Part shown: positions 43,027 through 53,166 of the stretch, in pieces
Position numbering within the stretch: position 1 is the stretch's first letter
Layout: every line of letters begins with the position of its first letter
Origin: Gracilaria domingensis
Taxonomy: Eukaryota > Rhodophyta > Florideophyceae > Gracilariales > Gracilariaceae
DNA length: 64,000 bases
Reading direction: 5' to 3'
Assembly: GCA_022539475.1 (NCBI GenBank)
Contig: VCMS01000029.1
Span: 186,001-250,000, forward strand
The notes under the pieces: generated by a model
The model's database searches: none
Seen by the model: the letters and a program-made list of their open reading frames with translations, nothing else
What the model was told of the DNA's origin: nothing
Position numbers and translations under genes: made by a program

Positions 43027-43063
43027 GAGCTGAGCTGAGCTGCGCAGTAAACACAAGTGCTTT

Positions 43064-44529
43064 TTATGGTTGTGACTGCAGCGCGTCGACCCACATGCCG
43101 CCGGCGCAAAAGTCGCCGGGCTGCGCGTCGGCGACGGCGAGGCGGCGCTGGCCGCCGTGCGGGCGCGCGCACGCGTCGCCGCGCTCGCACACGACGCGCG
43201 CGCGGTGCGGCGAGCCGTGCGCGCGCTCGAGGCGCTCGTACAGGCGCCAGGTGGCGCGGCGCGCGGGGCGCAGCCGCACGGCGCGCTCCAGCAGGCGGCG
43301 CGCGGCGGCCATGTCGCCGGCGGCGGCGTGCGCGCGCGCGAGCGCGGCGAGGCTGGGCGCGGCGGCGGCGGCGTCGAGCGCGAGCGCGGCGGCGAAGCAG
43401 CGGCGCGCGGCGCGCAGGTCGCGCGCGCGCAGCTCGAGGCAGCCGCAGTCGTGCCACGCGCGCGCGGCGGCGCGCGAGCGCGGCGGCGCGGCGGCGGCGG
43501 CGGCGCGCAGCAGCTGGCGCGCGCGGCCGACGTGGCCGGCGGCCAGCTCGGCGCGCGCCCACGCGCGCCAGCTGGGCGCGTGCGCGGCGTCGGCGCGCAG
43601 CGCGGCCTCGAACAGCGGCCGCGCGCGCGCCAGCCGCTCGGCGCGCGGGCGGCGCTCGTCGCGCAGCTCCAGCACGGCCAGCAGCTGGCGCGGCGCGGCG
43701 CCGCGCGCGCGGGCGCGCAGCGCGCGCGCCAGCACCGCGCGCGCGCGGCTGCGCAGCCCCGCGCGCTCCAGCGCGGCGGCGTGCGCCACGAACGCGCGCG
43801 CGTTGCGCGGCGCCACGCGCTGCGCCGTCTCGAACGCGCGCTCCGCCGCGCGCAGCTCGCGCTGCGCCGCCTCGAACGCGCCCCACGCCACGAACGTCGC
43901 CGCGTTGCGGCCGTTGACCGCCGCCGCGCGCGCGAACAGCGCGCGCGCCTGCGCCGCGTGCCCCAGCGCGCCCTCCAGCTGCGCGCGCACCTGCCACGCG
44001 TAGTAGCTGCGCGGCGCCACCTCCGTCGCGCGCTGCGCGCACGCGCGCGCGCGCGCCACGTCGCCGTCCTCGCGCTGGTGCCACACGCTCAGCGCCACCC
44101 ACGACGGCGCGTGCGTCGGCTGCGCGCGCAGCGCCGCGCGGAACAGCGCGCGCGCGCGCGCCGCCGCGCGCTGCCGCTGCTCCAGCACGCCCCACGCCTG
44201 CAGCAGGTGCGCGTTGCCCGGGCACGCGCGCACGCCGTCGCGGAACACGCGCCGCGCCTGCTCCGGCTGCCGCTGCGCCACGCGCAGCCGCGCCAGCCCC
44301 AGCCACGCGCGCCCGTCGCCCGAGTTGAGCTGCAGCGCGCGCCGGAACAGCGCCTCGGCGCGCCGCGGCGAGCGCCGCATCTGCCGCCGCGCGTGGTAGT
44401 TGAGCAGGTCCAGCTGCAGCGGCAGCGCCGCCGCCGCGTGCGCCGCCGCCGGCGCGTCCAGCGGCCGCTGCTCCTCGCGCAGCAGGTGCGCCTGCACCTT
44501 GTCCGTCATGCGCCGCGCGCCGTCGCCAG

Positions 44530-44573
<44 letters not shown>

Positions 44574-44977
44574 GCCGCGCCGGCGCCGCGCGCCGGCCGC
44601 GCCGCGCACGCGGCGGGCCATCGCGCGGCCGCGCGACGCGCCGCGCCGCGCGGCAGGCGCGCGCGCGCGACGGCGGGCAGGAAGGCGGGCGCGCGCATCG
44701 GCGGGCGGCGGGCGGCGGGCGCGCGCATCGGCGGGCGGCGGGCGGCGGGCGCGCGCATCGGCGGGCGGCGGGCGGCGGGCGGCGGGCGGCGGGCGGCGGG
44801 CGGCGCGGCGCGCGGCAAGCGGCGCGGCGGCTGTTGAGCGGCGCGCTCGCCGTGGAGGAGGCGACGCGACGCGCGCGCGCGCGTATGCTGCGTGGTGCAC
44901 GCGCCGGCGCTTGGCGCGCGCGCATTGGGCGCCGCCGCGCAGTTGCTCCCGCGCGCACATGCGCCGCGCAGCTCCAA
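43064..44977 (-). CDS. HAT/TPR-repeat protein, possibly plastid RNA-binding (Mbb1/HCF107-like)
   Basis: 637 codons. From residue ~160 on it is made of about a dozen ~34-residue helical repeats with W-x-x-W/LA and AR-x-LF-x-RA signatures (AEALFRRALQLNSGDGRAWLGLARL, ARALFRAALRAQPTHAPSWVAL, AFEAAQRELRAAERAFETAQR). Half-a-TPR proteins of this build bind RNA; Mbb1 and HCF107 protect plastid psbB/psbH transcripts. Residues 1-155 are Ala/Arg/Pro-rich with three AARRPPMRAP repeats and a (DG)n tract. This could be a transit peptide, or the true start may be an internal Met such as MTDKVQAH near 44510. GC content is extreme. Confidence 0.65.
44517..44575. repeat. GTCGCC hexamer array encoding Asp-Gly
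   Basis: In-frame array giving DGDGDG on the minus strand near the N-terminus of the HAT-repeat protein. Confidence 0.8.
44690..44782. repeat. 30-bp tandem repeats (AARRPPMRAP)
   Basis: Three units of 30 bp containing GCGCGCATCGGCGGGCGGCG, followed by shorter GGCGGGC units; each unit contains an in-frame Met on the minus strand, which makes the true start uncertain. Confidence 0.8.
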
Positions 44978-45028
44978 ATTGGCGCCGTGCGCTGAGAAAT
45001 GAGCCTTGTTATATTAGTTGCGTGTTCA

Positions 45029-45814
45029 CTACGGCGACGCGTTGCGGCGCGCTATCGAGTCGTCCAGCTCGCGGAACGACGGCAGCGGCGCGCGCGGCGC
45101 GCCCGACGCCGCGCGCAGCAGCTGGTGCACGGAGGGCAGCCGCTCGGCCGCGCCGGGCGCGCCGGCGGGCCGCGATGGGTGCGGCGCGCGCCCGCGCTTG
45201 CCGATGGGCGAGAACGTGCGCGAGAACGACGCGCTGCCGCCGCCGGCGCCGCGCCGCCCGCGCGCGCCGCCCGCCGCCGCCGGCGCGCGCAGCGGCGCGG
45301 CCGCGGCCGCGGCCGCGGCGGGGCCGCGCTGCCAGCGGCGCAGCTGGTCGTCGAGCACGGACATGAGCGTGGAGCCGGAGCCGCGCGGCTTGCCGGCCTG
45401 GCGGCCGGCGTTGGTGCTCACCAGCTTGGAGCTCTCGTCGGCGCGCGGCTTGACCACCTGCCGCACGATGGCGCGCACCATCTCGGTCTTGTGCAGCTGG
45501 ATGGCGTGCGCGTCGTCGCCGGCGGCGGAGCACACGGCGCGGAACAGCTCGTCCCACACGGGCTGGCTGTCGGCCGCGCTCAGCCGCAGCAGCCAGCCGC
45601 GAAAGTCGCGGAAGCCGGCCGGCTGCACGTGGCGCGGCGCGCCCACGCGCTGCGTGAACGTGGTCACGGCGGCCTGCATGGCGGGCGGCAGCTTGTGCGC
45701 GCGCGAGGCGGCGGCGCGCGCGCGGCGCGCGCTCGAGTGCGCGCTCGCGCTCGCGTGCGCGCGCGCGTGCGGCGGCGACGCCGACGACGACGACGAGCGC
45801 GAGTGCGTCGACAT
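45029..45814 (-). CDS. Hypothetical basic protein
   Basis: 261 codons from the ATG at 45814. Residues 1-40 are Ser/Ala/Arg-rich. Residues ~42-135 are the only ordered part: LPPAMQAAVTTFTQRVGAPRHV, FRDFRGWLLRLSAADSQPVWDELFRAVCSAAGD, EMVRAIVRQVV. The rest is Ala/Gly/Arg-rich with SFSRTFSPIGKRGR. No family recognised. The stop lies ~50 bp from the HAT-repeat gene on the same strand, and a G-tract sits just upstream of its start. Confidence 0.55.
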   Translation of the reverse strand: MSTHSRSSSSSASPPHARAHASASAHSSARRARAAASRAHKLPPAMQAAVTTFTQRVGAPRHVQPAGFRDFRGWLLRLSAADSQPVWDELFRAVCSAAGDDAHAIQLHKTEMVRAIVRQVVKPRADESSKLVSTNAGRQAGKPRGSGSTLMSVLDDQLRRWQRGPAAAAAAAAPLRAPAAAGGARGRRGAGGGSASFSRTFSPIGKRGRAPHPSRPAGAPGAAERLPSVHQLLRAASGAPRAPLPSFRELDDSIARRNASP

Positions 45815-45893
45815 GGCGGCGGCGGCGGCGGGGGGGGGGGGAGGGGGGAGGGGGCGGCGCGGCGGCGGCGTTGGGGGCGCGGCGGCGGCGGCG

Positions 45894-45930
<37 letters not shown>

Positions 45931-46560
45931 TTTTATCGGCGACCGGGGAAGCGGTCGGCGCCGATGCGCACCTTCGCGCGAAACCGCTGCGTCACGCGTG
46001 ACGCGCACACGCGCCGCGCGCGCGCGCGCGCGCGCGCGCGCGCCGTGCGCGCGGCGCGCGGAGAGCCGCGTCCGCCGAAAAGCGCGGCGGCGCGCGGCTA
46101 CGTCTCGTCGGCGCGTACGCGACGCGCCCGCGGCGTGTGCGGCGCGAATGGCGGCGCGGCGCGCCGCGGCGGCGCGCCGCGGCGGCTTGCCGCCGCGGCG
46201 GCGCGGCGGCGCGGCGGCGCGGCGGCGCGGCGGGCGCACGCGTTTGATGCGCCGCGCGCTCGCCCTACGCGCGCACGTGCACGCCTCGACGCGCGCGCGA
46301 GCTCGCGCTCAACTCGCGCGCGCGCGCGCGCCGCGCCGACCGGCTGTCATCGCCGACATTCCCGCGGCGCGCGGGAAACCGCTGGCTAACGCGCGGCGCG
46401 CGCGGCGCGCCGCTGCTGCTCAACGGCGGGCGGCATGCGCATATGCGCGCGCGGCGCGCGCGCGTGCGCGCGGCGAAGGTGCGCAGCGGCGGCGTATCGG
46501 CGCGCACGCGACGCGCACTGCGGCGGTTTCCGAGCTGTACGCACGCCGCGGCGCGCCTGC
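45815..46560. other. Extreme-GC low-complexity block
   Basis: Contains a G-tract (45830-45854), a GGC array (~45880-45929), an uninterrupted CG run (~46015-46043) and many GCGCGC and GGCGGC words. Six-frame openness here is a composition artefact. It forms the upstream region of the 45029-45814 gene. Confidence 0.8.
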
Positions 46561-48756
46561 TGCCACAACGTGTGTAATTTGGCGCCGAATTTGGCGCGCG
46601 GCGACGGCGATGATCACAGTTGTGCGCGTGCGTCAGAATGACGCGCGCGATCGAAACAACGTATGGCGCTTTCGAAGCCGAACGCGGCGCGACACGCCGC
46701 CGCAAATGGCATGTGGGGCGGATGCGCGGCAACAAGAAAGCAAACGGGCGGCGCCAGCACAGAGGAGAGGAAAAAGGCACGCAGCACACGGGACTGGTGA
46801 GACCGCGCTCAGAAAAGCAAATGGCGCGCCGCCAGAAGAGTTGTTTCCCAGCGCTGTGCCGTGAGCTGCAAGCTGCTGCCGCGCGCGTTGAATTATGAAC
46901 TATCATACCATCATTTACACATTGATCTGGTGGCCAAAATCCACTTTTTCCTTTTTTTTTGTGGCTGCGAGGACCACCTGCGGGACGTGGCACAAGGCCA
47001 CTGCGGTGCAGAACGGCAACCTCGCGGCCGCCGCGCCGCAGCCGTCCTCGGAGGACGGGCGCACGCAGCCAAGCGCCGCCGCAGTCAGCGCCAAACGCAG
47101 TATGGTAAGCTCATTATGGCGCGGCGGCACACAACGCGCACAGTGCTTGAAGGAGGCGCACGGCCGCCGCGCGGTCACGCCTGCGCCGTGTGATCGATCG
47201 CGACGCCGCCAGCACACAACAATTGCGCAAAAATTTCGCCAAGCCCAGTTAGCCTTACACAACGCGATGCTTCATTTGCCACGCGCCTGATTACAGCGTG
47301 TGCGCGTGCAACGTGTAAGTTTAGAGCACTTGTGGTCCCGCTTGCATGCCCCGATCGGCCACCCGCGCCGCCGCCCGCTGCCGCGCCGCCGGGACCCGCG
47401 GTCCGTGCAAATGCCACCTTGTGTTCGCCGCGAATTGAGTGTCATGCCGTTGCGCCACGATGCCGCCGCCGCTGCCGTCATTGGTGTCGGAGGCCGCACA
47501 CAACGGATGGAGGCTGCGGATATACGTGCACGCCCACTGTGTTTTCGTCATTGCTTTTTCATGTGACGCCACCATGGCCAAAGTGGAACACACACACACA
47601 CACACACACACACCACCACCAGATTGCGATTCGTTCCGCCCGTACTCCCGTGCAGTATCGCAGCAAACACACCCAAGCAATGCAAGTCCTGTAGGATAAG
47701 GTCGAAGGCTTGGCTGCCGCCCAGCCAATTTTCGCGCCGCTTCCCGCCGCCAACATCGTGAGAGTGCGATGGAGCGCGCGCTTTAAATGCAGGTCACGCT
47801 ACATGACAGCCACTTGTTTTCGGCGCGGTGGAAGCCAACACCACTCCAGTTTGACATGGCAAGCAAACGGAACAGGCTTTTGCCCCCACCAACACGGCAG
47901 CACTTTACACCATCGCGTTTTGGGTGGAAGCTCTCACCCTTCCCAAACTGATCAAACAAAAAAGCTTGCTCTTGCATGGTTTCCGATGCTCGAGCGTGAG
48001 CGCCCAAAAAGCTGCTTCGCATCGCCTCAACGTGCTTTTAATGCAACTGGAAGGAGGCACCTCTCTTCTTCTCCATCCTTTTGCTTTCGTGGCTCATATG
48101 CGCAGCGCGATTGCGATAGGGCCTTGAAGGACAACAACTGTCGGCACATGTCTACCACGCTGTTGGAACATGTCCGCGCCGCTAGAAACGTTTGTTGAGC
48201 CACACGGTGCCCAAGTTGATTGATGCTCCATCTATTTTTCGAAAACGCACAAACGGTCACCCCTTTTTCTAGATGAAACAAAACAAAGCGGGAGCGCCGC
48301 GCGCGATCGGCCACCGTCCTGGTTGTTTTGATCAGGCACCAAGACGCCCACTTGTTCGGAAAGCAAAACAAAGAGGCGAGCCGATTTATGGAGTGATGAG
48401 CACCAGCTTGCGACAAGCAGCCAGTGCCTGGCGACAATGCGCGCCACGAAGAACAAGAACGTCGGCAATATCGGACCTCAAAGCTCAAAAATCGTCACGA
48501 TTACATAACTTTGGTGCCGGCACACGCATGCAACGCACATGCGGCACCCTAAACCAACGCGTGCATGCGTGCACGCCGTGTGCATGCGTGCACGCCGTGT
48601 GCAACACGCACACGTGCGACACGGCGCATGTCGATGTTGATGTCGATGTTGATGCTGTGTGATGCTGTGTGATCCGCGCAACGTGGTGCGCTGGACACTT
48701 GGCTCGCGGTCAGCGCGTGGCGCGTTCCAGCCAGCCTGCCTCCGCCATCGGCGGCT
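46561..48756. other. Interval without a supported gene
   Basis: GC falls gradually. Holds a CA microsatellite (~47588-47613) and a 19-bp tandem repeat, GTGCATGCGTGCACGCCGT, at 48561 and 48580. No coding region could be supported. Confidence 0.5.
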
Positions 48757-48840
48757 GTGTGCTCCATCGCCACCGCCGCGCCCCTCGCACGGCCTACCAA
48801 GGTAGTTTGCAGACGCGGCGCTCTCCACGTTCGAGCCAAC

Positions 48841-49605
48841 ATGTCTGGCCTGCGACTAACAGCGCGCGTCCCGCCGCGCGCAAGAGACGAGTCCGTCACA
48901 GCCTCTGCGACGGGCGCGCCCATCACGCGCACCACGCGCCCGATTGTCACCGGATCTTCTGTGATCGCCATCAAGTGCAAAGACGGCGTCGTGATCGCCA
49001 CCGACACGCTGGCCTCCTACGGATCTCTTGCCCGCTTCAGACAGGTTTCGAGGCTGTATCAGGCCACGGACTCCTGCGTCATCGGCGGCGGCGGCGACAT
49101 GTCCGACTTTCACGAGATTTGCGAGATGATTAGAAAGGAAACCACCATGGAGTATTGCCACGACGATGGTCACATGATCAGCGCCAGCGCCGTTCATCAG
49201 ATGCTCGCCAGAATTATGTACAATCGAAGGAGTAAGATGGACCCGCTGTGGAACTACCTGGTTGTGGCCGGATGGCAACACGGAAAGCCTTTGCTAGGAT
49301 ACGTGGATCTGGTGGGAAGCCATTTCAAGGGCGACGTCATTGCTACCGGATACGGTGAATACCTTGGCTTGCCGCTACTTCGGAAAGCTTATCGCGACGA
49401 TATTACGGTGGAGGAAGGCAAGAAAGTCGTCATTGACATTCTCAAGGTTTTGTTTTATCGAGACGCGAGAACTATTGATCGTGTGCAGATTGCGTGTGTA
49501 ACGGAGAAAGGCGCTGTTATCGAGGAGCCTATTAAACTTGAAACCGAATGGAGCTTCAAGGCGTTTATTAGCGGTGCGAGGAAGTCGGATGTTTCAACAT
49601 GGTAA
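48841..49605 (+). CDS. PSMB4: 20S proteasome subunit beta type-4 (beta7)
   Basis: Structural, non-catalytic beta7 subunit of the 20S core, which degrades ubiquitinated proteins. 254 residues from MSGLRLTAR; an upstream in-frame Met at 48757 would add 28 basic residues. The diagnostic start TRPIVTGSSVIAIKCKDGVVIATDTLASYGSLARFRQVSRL matches this subunit: it lacks the catalytic Thr1 setting and has the GS-LARF phrase. YNRRSKMDPLWNYLVVAGW and LGLPLLRKAY follow. The length agrees with the family. Single exon. The C-terminal tail AFISGARKSDVSTW would reach across the ring. Confidence 0.95.
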   Translation: MSGLRLTARVPPRARDESVTASATGAPITRTTRPIVTGSSVIAIKCKDGVVIATDTLASYGSLARFRQVSRLYQATDSCVIGGGGDMSDFHEICEMIRKETTMEYCHDDGHMISASAVHQMLARIMYNRRSKMDPLWNYLVVAGWQHGKPLLGYVDLVGSHFKGDVIATGYGEYLGLPLLRKAYRDDITVEEGKKVVIDILKVLFYRDARTIDRVQIACVTEKGAVIEEPIKLETEWSFKAFISGARKSDVSTW

Positions 49606-50921
49606 AAGAAAAGCTCACATGCCTGTAGACGCTGGCAAGAGCGTTTTGTGTAACTTCACCAATCTTATCCCCTCGCCCCTGACGCAGAATGCATATCTGC
49701 CGTGCCAGATACGAGACGTGGTTTGTGTGCGTGTGCCGAATCCCGCTGGGCTGTGTCTTCTTGAGATTTCGACGCCTGGCCTAGCATTGTTACTCGATAA
49801 CAGAGGCAAACGAGACCATTGAGTTTTGAACTGCGGCATCATATTTTTAAACTTCTCGTGATACCTTCGTGGTCATTGCTATGAGCAGTTCCGAGATTGG
49901 CGTGCGATACCCAGTACCTTCATGATTGCTGTGTCAGCCCGACTGGCAACCGTGCCGCGCTTATAGTGCAGAGTTGTTACAGTGGTGCTTTGAACAATGT
50001 GGCGGTGGTAACGCTGACGTAGAAGAATTGGGAGGGCATTTTTCTTTCCGCCGACCTACGCAGGGCGGACAAGATTAAAGCCGGCCTTTGTACACTGACG
50101 GTCGCCGTCAGTGTACGAAGGCCGGCGACTGCCGGACGCAGCTGTTCTGTCCTACGGTATATTGCACAACGTGCGGTCCCTGATGTATGCAATTAGGATT
50201 TATTCCTTGTGTTACAGGGGACCAGGAGTTTCTCACCACCGAAGAATCACATTACATCGACAATGCATATCCTGCTTACGGGTCAACGATGCCGACAACC
50301 CATAAATACACGTTGTCAACTGTACGTTTAACAATCGTTGGAATTGGAAGACCTCGTGAGCCCAGTTCCAACCGATCAATGCCATGCTCATGAGGCGGAG
50401 TCGAATCATGCTTACTCGATAGCGAGAATCAGGTCATGAATGCCATTGAAGCAGTAATCTCGAGTGCTAATATATCGCGTAGAAAAGGCTTCTGGCAATG
50501 CATCAAACAGACGACTATGAGCAGTTCGTCCATCTACACTGCGAAGGCATTTATTCTTGTGTCGAAGTCAGGCGGCAACGATAGGCTTGAATTACAGGAT
50601 GTGAAACGACAATCTCAGGTAGGTAAAACAGCCATTCACTACAAGAGTAGTGCTGTAGAAACCACCCCATATTTCCCTCCCGGCTTCCCCGTTGCTCTGC
50701 GAACACCGCCTGTTTCACGAAGCACGTTTAAACATCTGCAGGCCATTGGATACTTTGGCCGCTGCTGAAACACGCGCATACGATCGAAAACAATATCATA
50801 TTCCTCGACTCTCTCGTCCTCTCTGGGTACAGTGGGCATATACCTGAGATTTAAAGTCTTGTCCAGTATATTGAAGAAATACTTCAACTTTGTGAACTGA
50901 TCAATTGACATACATATCGAA
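49606..50921. other. Interval without a supported gene
   Basis: Short frames only. Contains the hairpin at 50080-50126. GC drops markedly from ~49.8 kb. Confidence 0.5.
50080..50126. repeat. 22-bp-arm hairpin
   Basis: Arms 50080-50101 and 50105-50126 (core GTACACTGACGG and its complement) pair with one mismatch around a 3-base loop. GCCGGC forms both outer ends. Confidence 0.85.
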
Positions 50922-52058
50922 ATGGGGCATCAAGAAGCTACAGGAAAAGTGATTCACGGAGAAGATTTGGGCCCGTTAATCACAGAAGGATATGTTGTGA
51001 ATAAGAAGGGGGGGAAACTAACTCTGCAAGAAGTTACCTTGCCGCCAATGAGCGCAACAATGGTGCAGGTGAAAATCGATATGGTCGGCTTATGTCACAG
51101 TGATGTCCATATGAGAGACAATGACTTTGCGATTTCTAATTATCCCCTACTGGTAGGTCATGAAGGTGTTGGAACCATCACCGAAATTGGATCTAGGGTA
51201 AAGAACATGAAAGTTGGGGATACCGTAGGTATCGGCTGGATGCGAGACTCGTGTACGTACTGCATGTATTGCACGGAAGGCCGAGAAAACATATGCGAGA
51301 AAGGATATCAAGGTCTCTTTTTGTCCGAGGGGGCTGGGATGTTCGGTTCATCTCCATTAGAGTACAATCTTCATGGAGGTTGTTTCGCTCGCTACCAGAG
51401 AATAGAGGAGAGATTTGCGATTAAGATGCCCAACGGTATTAGTCCTGAACTTTTCTGCCCTCTTGTTTGCGCAGGAGCCACAGTTTACGAACCATTGTGT
51501 GACTATGCTTCTATCGGAAAGAATGTTGGAGTGATGGGAATTGGCGGGCTAGGAACGTGTGCCATCAAATTGGCGCGATTGCGAGGCTGCTTCGTCTGGG
51601 CTCTTAGTCGTTCCAAATCGAAGAGGGAGGGTGCGATTGCGGCTGGTGCTCACCACTTCATAGATATGAAGAATGAGGAGGAGAACACGAAAGCTCTTGG
51701 AAAGTTGGACCTCATCATAGATACCACACCCTCGAACACGCAGGTAATGTCTTACTTACAGTTTCTCCGGATCAATGGTACTTTCTGCAAACTTGGAGTG
51801 CCCCAAGCGACAGACAGTGGCTTCAGCGTTGATTGGAGGCCGATAATCTTCTTACAAAGGAGAGTCGTAGGTAGTGGTGTTTGTGGGACGAAACGCACAG
51901 CTGAAATGCTCAACTTGGTTGCCGCCAATTTGAAGTTTATGCAAGATACTGATGCATGGAAATCAGAACGCATTCCTATGTCGAAGGTTAATGAAGCGAT
52001 GGACGAATTGCAACACGGCACGAATCGAGCTTATCGATACATTATGGAATGGGATTAA
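50922..52058 (+). CDS. Zinc-dependent alcohol dehydrogenase (CAD/YahK-type MDR)
   Basis: 378 residues; medium-chain dehydrogenase/reductase that interconverts alcohols and aldehydes with NAD(P)H. Catalytic zinc ligands are visible as C58 (GLCHSDVH), H80-E81 (VGHEGVG) and C183. The structural-zinc cysteines are 111, 114, 117 and 125 (CTYCMYCTEGRENIC). The nucleotide-binding turn is GIGGLG (206-211). The VGDTVGIGW phrase and overall length fit cinnamyl-alcohol-dehydrogenase-like enzymes; the substrate cannot be told. Predicted cytosolic, no leader. It is AT-richer than the flanking islands and stands alone. Confidence 0.93.
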   Translation: MGHQEATGKVIHGEDLGPLITEGYVVNKKGGKLTLQEVTLPPMSATMVQVKIDMVGLCHSDVHMRDNDFAISNYPLLVGHEGVGTITEIGSRVKNMKVGDTVGIGWMRDSCTYCMYCTEGRENICEKGYQGLFLSEGAGMFGSSPLEYNLHGGCFARYQRIEERFAIKMPNGISPELFCPLVCAGATVYEPLCDYASIGKNVGVMGIGGLGTCAIKLARLRGCFVWALSRSKSKREGAIAAGAHHFIDMKNEEENTKALGKLDLIIDTTPSNTQVMSYLQFLRINGTFCKLGVPQATDSGFSVDWRPIIFLQRRVVGSGVCGTKRTAEMLNLVAANLKFMQDTDAWKSERIPMSKVNEAMDELQHGTNRAYRYIMEWD

Positions 52059-53166
52059 GTCATGGAGGTATCTCATGCCGATACTGTAACTGTAAAACAC
52101 ATCGTTGAAGGACTTGCCCATTCCCACAATTGTCGCGCCCTTGGTGAGATGTGTGAACGTGGAATAAACTCGTGACAGGTCTATCCGATGAGCACTGCAT
52201 CTTTGTATCTTCTTCCAGAGCATTTGAATGATGTTCATTCGCAGCCATGGGAGCGACTGATGCATTAGGTGTGACTTACGATTGAACCCTAGAACAAGGT
52301 ATACGAGACCCGGCGTGCTGTCTTGGAACTCAAAGAAGAAGTTATCTTTCCCATGTCCTGAAATGTGCTATACCGAGAAAGTCTTGATCATCAAGATGAT
52401 GGGGCATGACACCATTGGTCCGAAGAATTGGAGATACAGGGTAGTACGAAGGATCTTACGTAACCGTGAATTAAGTTCTGAAACAATCAAATCGACACTA
52501 TCGATAGAAACTTCATGTCAGAGACAATACGTGTACTTTTCAAGTGCACGGCTGTGTCGTCTGTAGTACAGATTGTACTAGCGGCACTGGATCACGCAAC
52601 ATGATGGGGTTTCTTCCATGAAAGGCAGATAAAGGCGGCTCCAAGTCCCAGGCACCAGGTAAAATCGCTACACGACACAAGAGATTGCCTGGCCGCTTTG
52701 ATTCAATACATTTCGACAGAATGAATAACACATCGCTGTCCTACAATCTTCGAGAAGTTGCCCTCAACGATATAATCGAAACGACGAACTATGATGATGA
52801 TGATGGCGCGGCCTACGGGCAATGATGTAGCACTGTCTTTTGAACAGGCGGCGCGTTTCACAGCTTTTTGTTCAATCTTCGCGGCAAATGACTATGTTCT
52901 GATTGAGACGTATTGCCGTCGCAGACAGGGACAATTGAGCCACACGCCCATTGTAGACCGGCCCTTGCAGGCCCAGGGCAATCCGGTTATGCAGCCATAG
53001 ATGTACATGTCAGAAGTGCACTTGGAAGGAAGAAAGTATGTACAGGGTTGGAACTTGCCAAAACAAATTGATTTCTTGGGGTCGTCTCAAGGTTTGAAGT
53101 GGGGGCATTGCATCAACACAACTCAAGAGAAGTTGCAGACCGAACTGGAAACGCAGTAGTTCGCCA
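52059..53166. other. Interval without a supported gene
   Basis: Only short frames, with a small ATG microsatellite near 52790. It separates the alcohol dehydrogenase from the convergent FIGNL1 gene. Confidence 0.5.

Noticed and set aside
42483-44003. 506-codon plus-strand frame
   Set aside because: Gly/Arg/Ala-rich shifted reading of the EDC4-like and HAT-repeat genes.
41838-44960. 1040-codon minus-strand frame
   Set aside because: Open only because of extreme GC. It overlaps the EDC4-like gene and the HAT-repeat gene in other frames and is mostly Arg/Ala without domain structure.
43157-44995. 612-codon plus-strand frame opposite the HAT-repeat gene
   Set aside because: Arg/Ala/Gly/Gln-rich mirror of the repeat gene; no conserved motifs.
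44999-46864. 621-codon plus-strand frame
   Set aside because: Composition artefact over CG and GGC tracts; overlaps the better-supported minus gene at 45029-45814.
47095-47115. Good-looking 5' splice site (ATGGTAAGC) after a short Ala/Pro/Ser frame
   Set aside because: No matching acceptor or downstream exon with coding sense was found.
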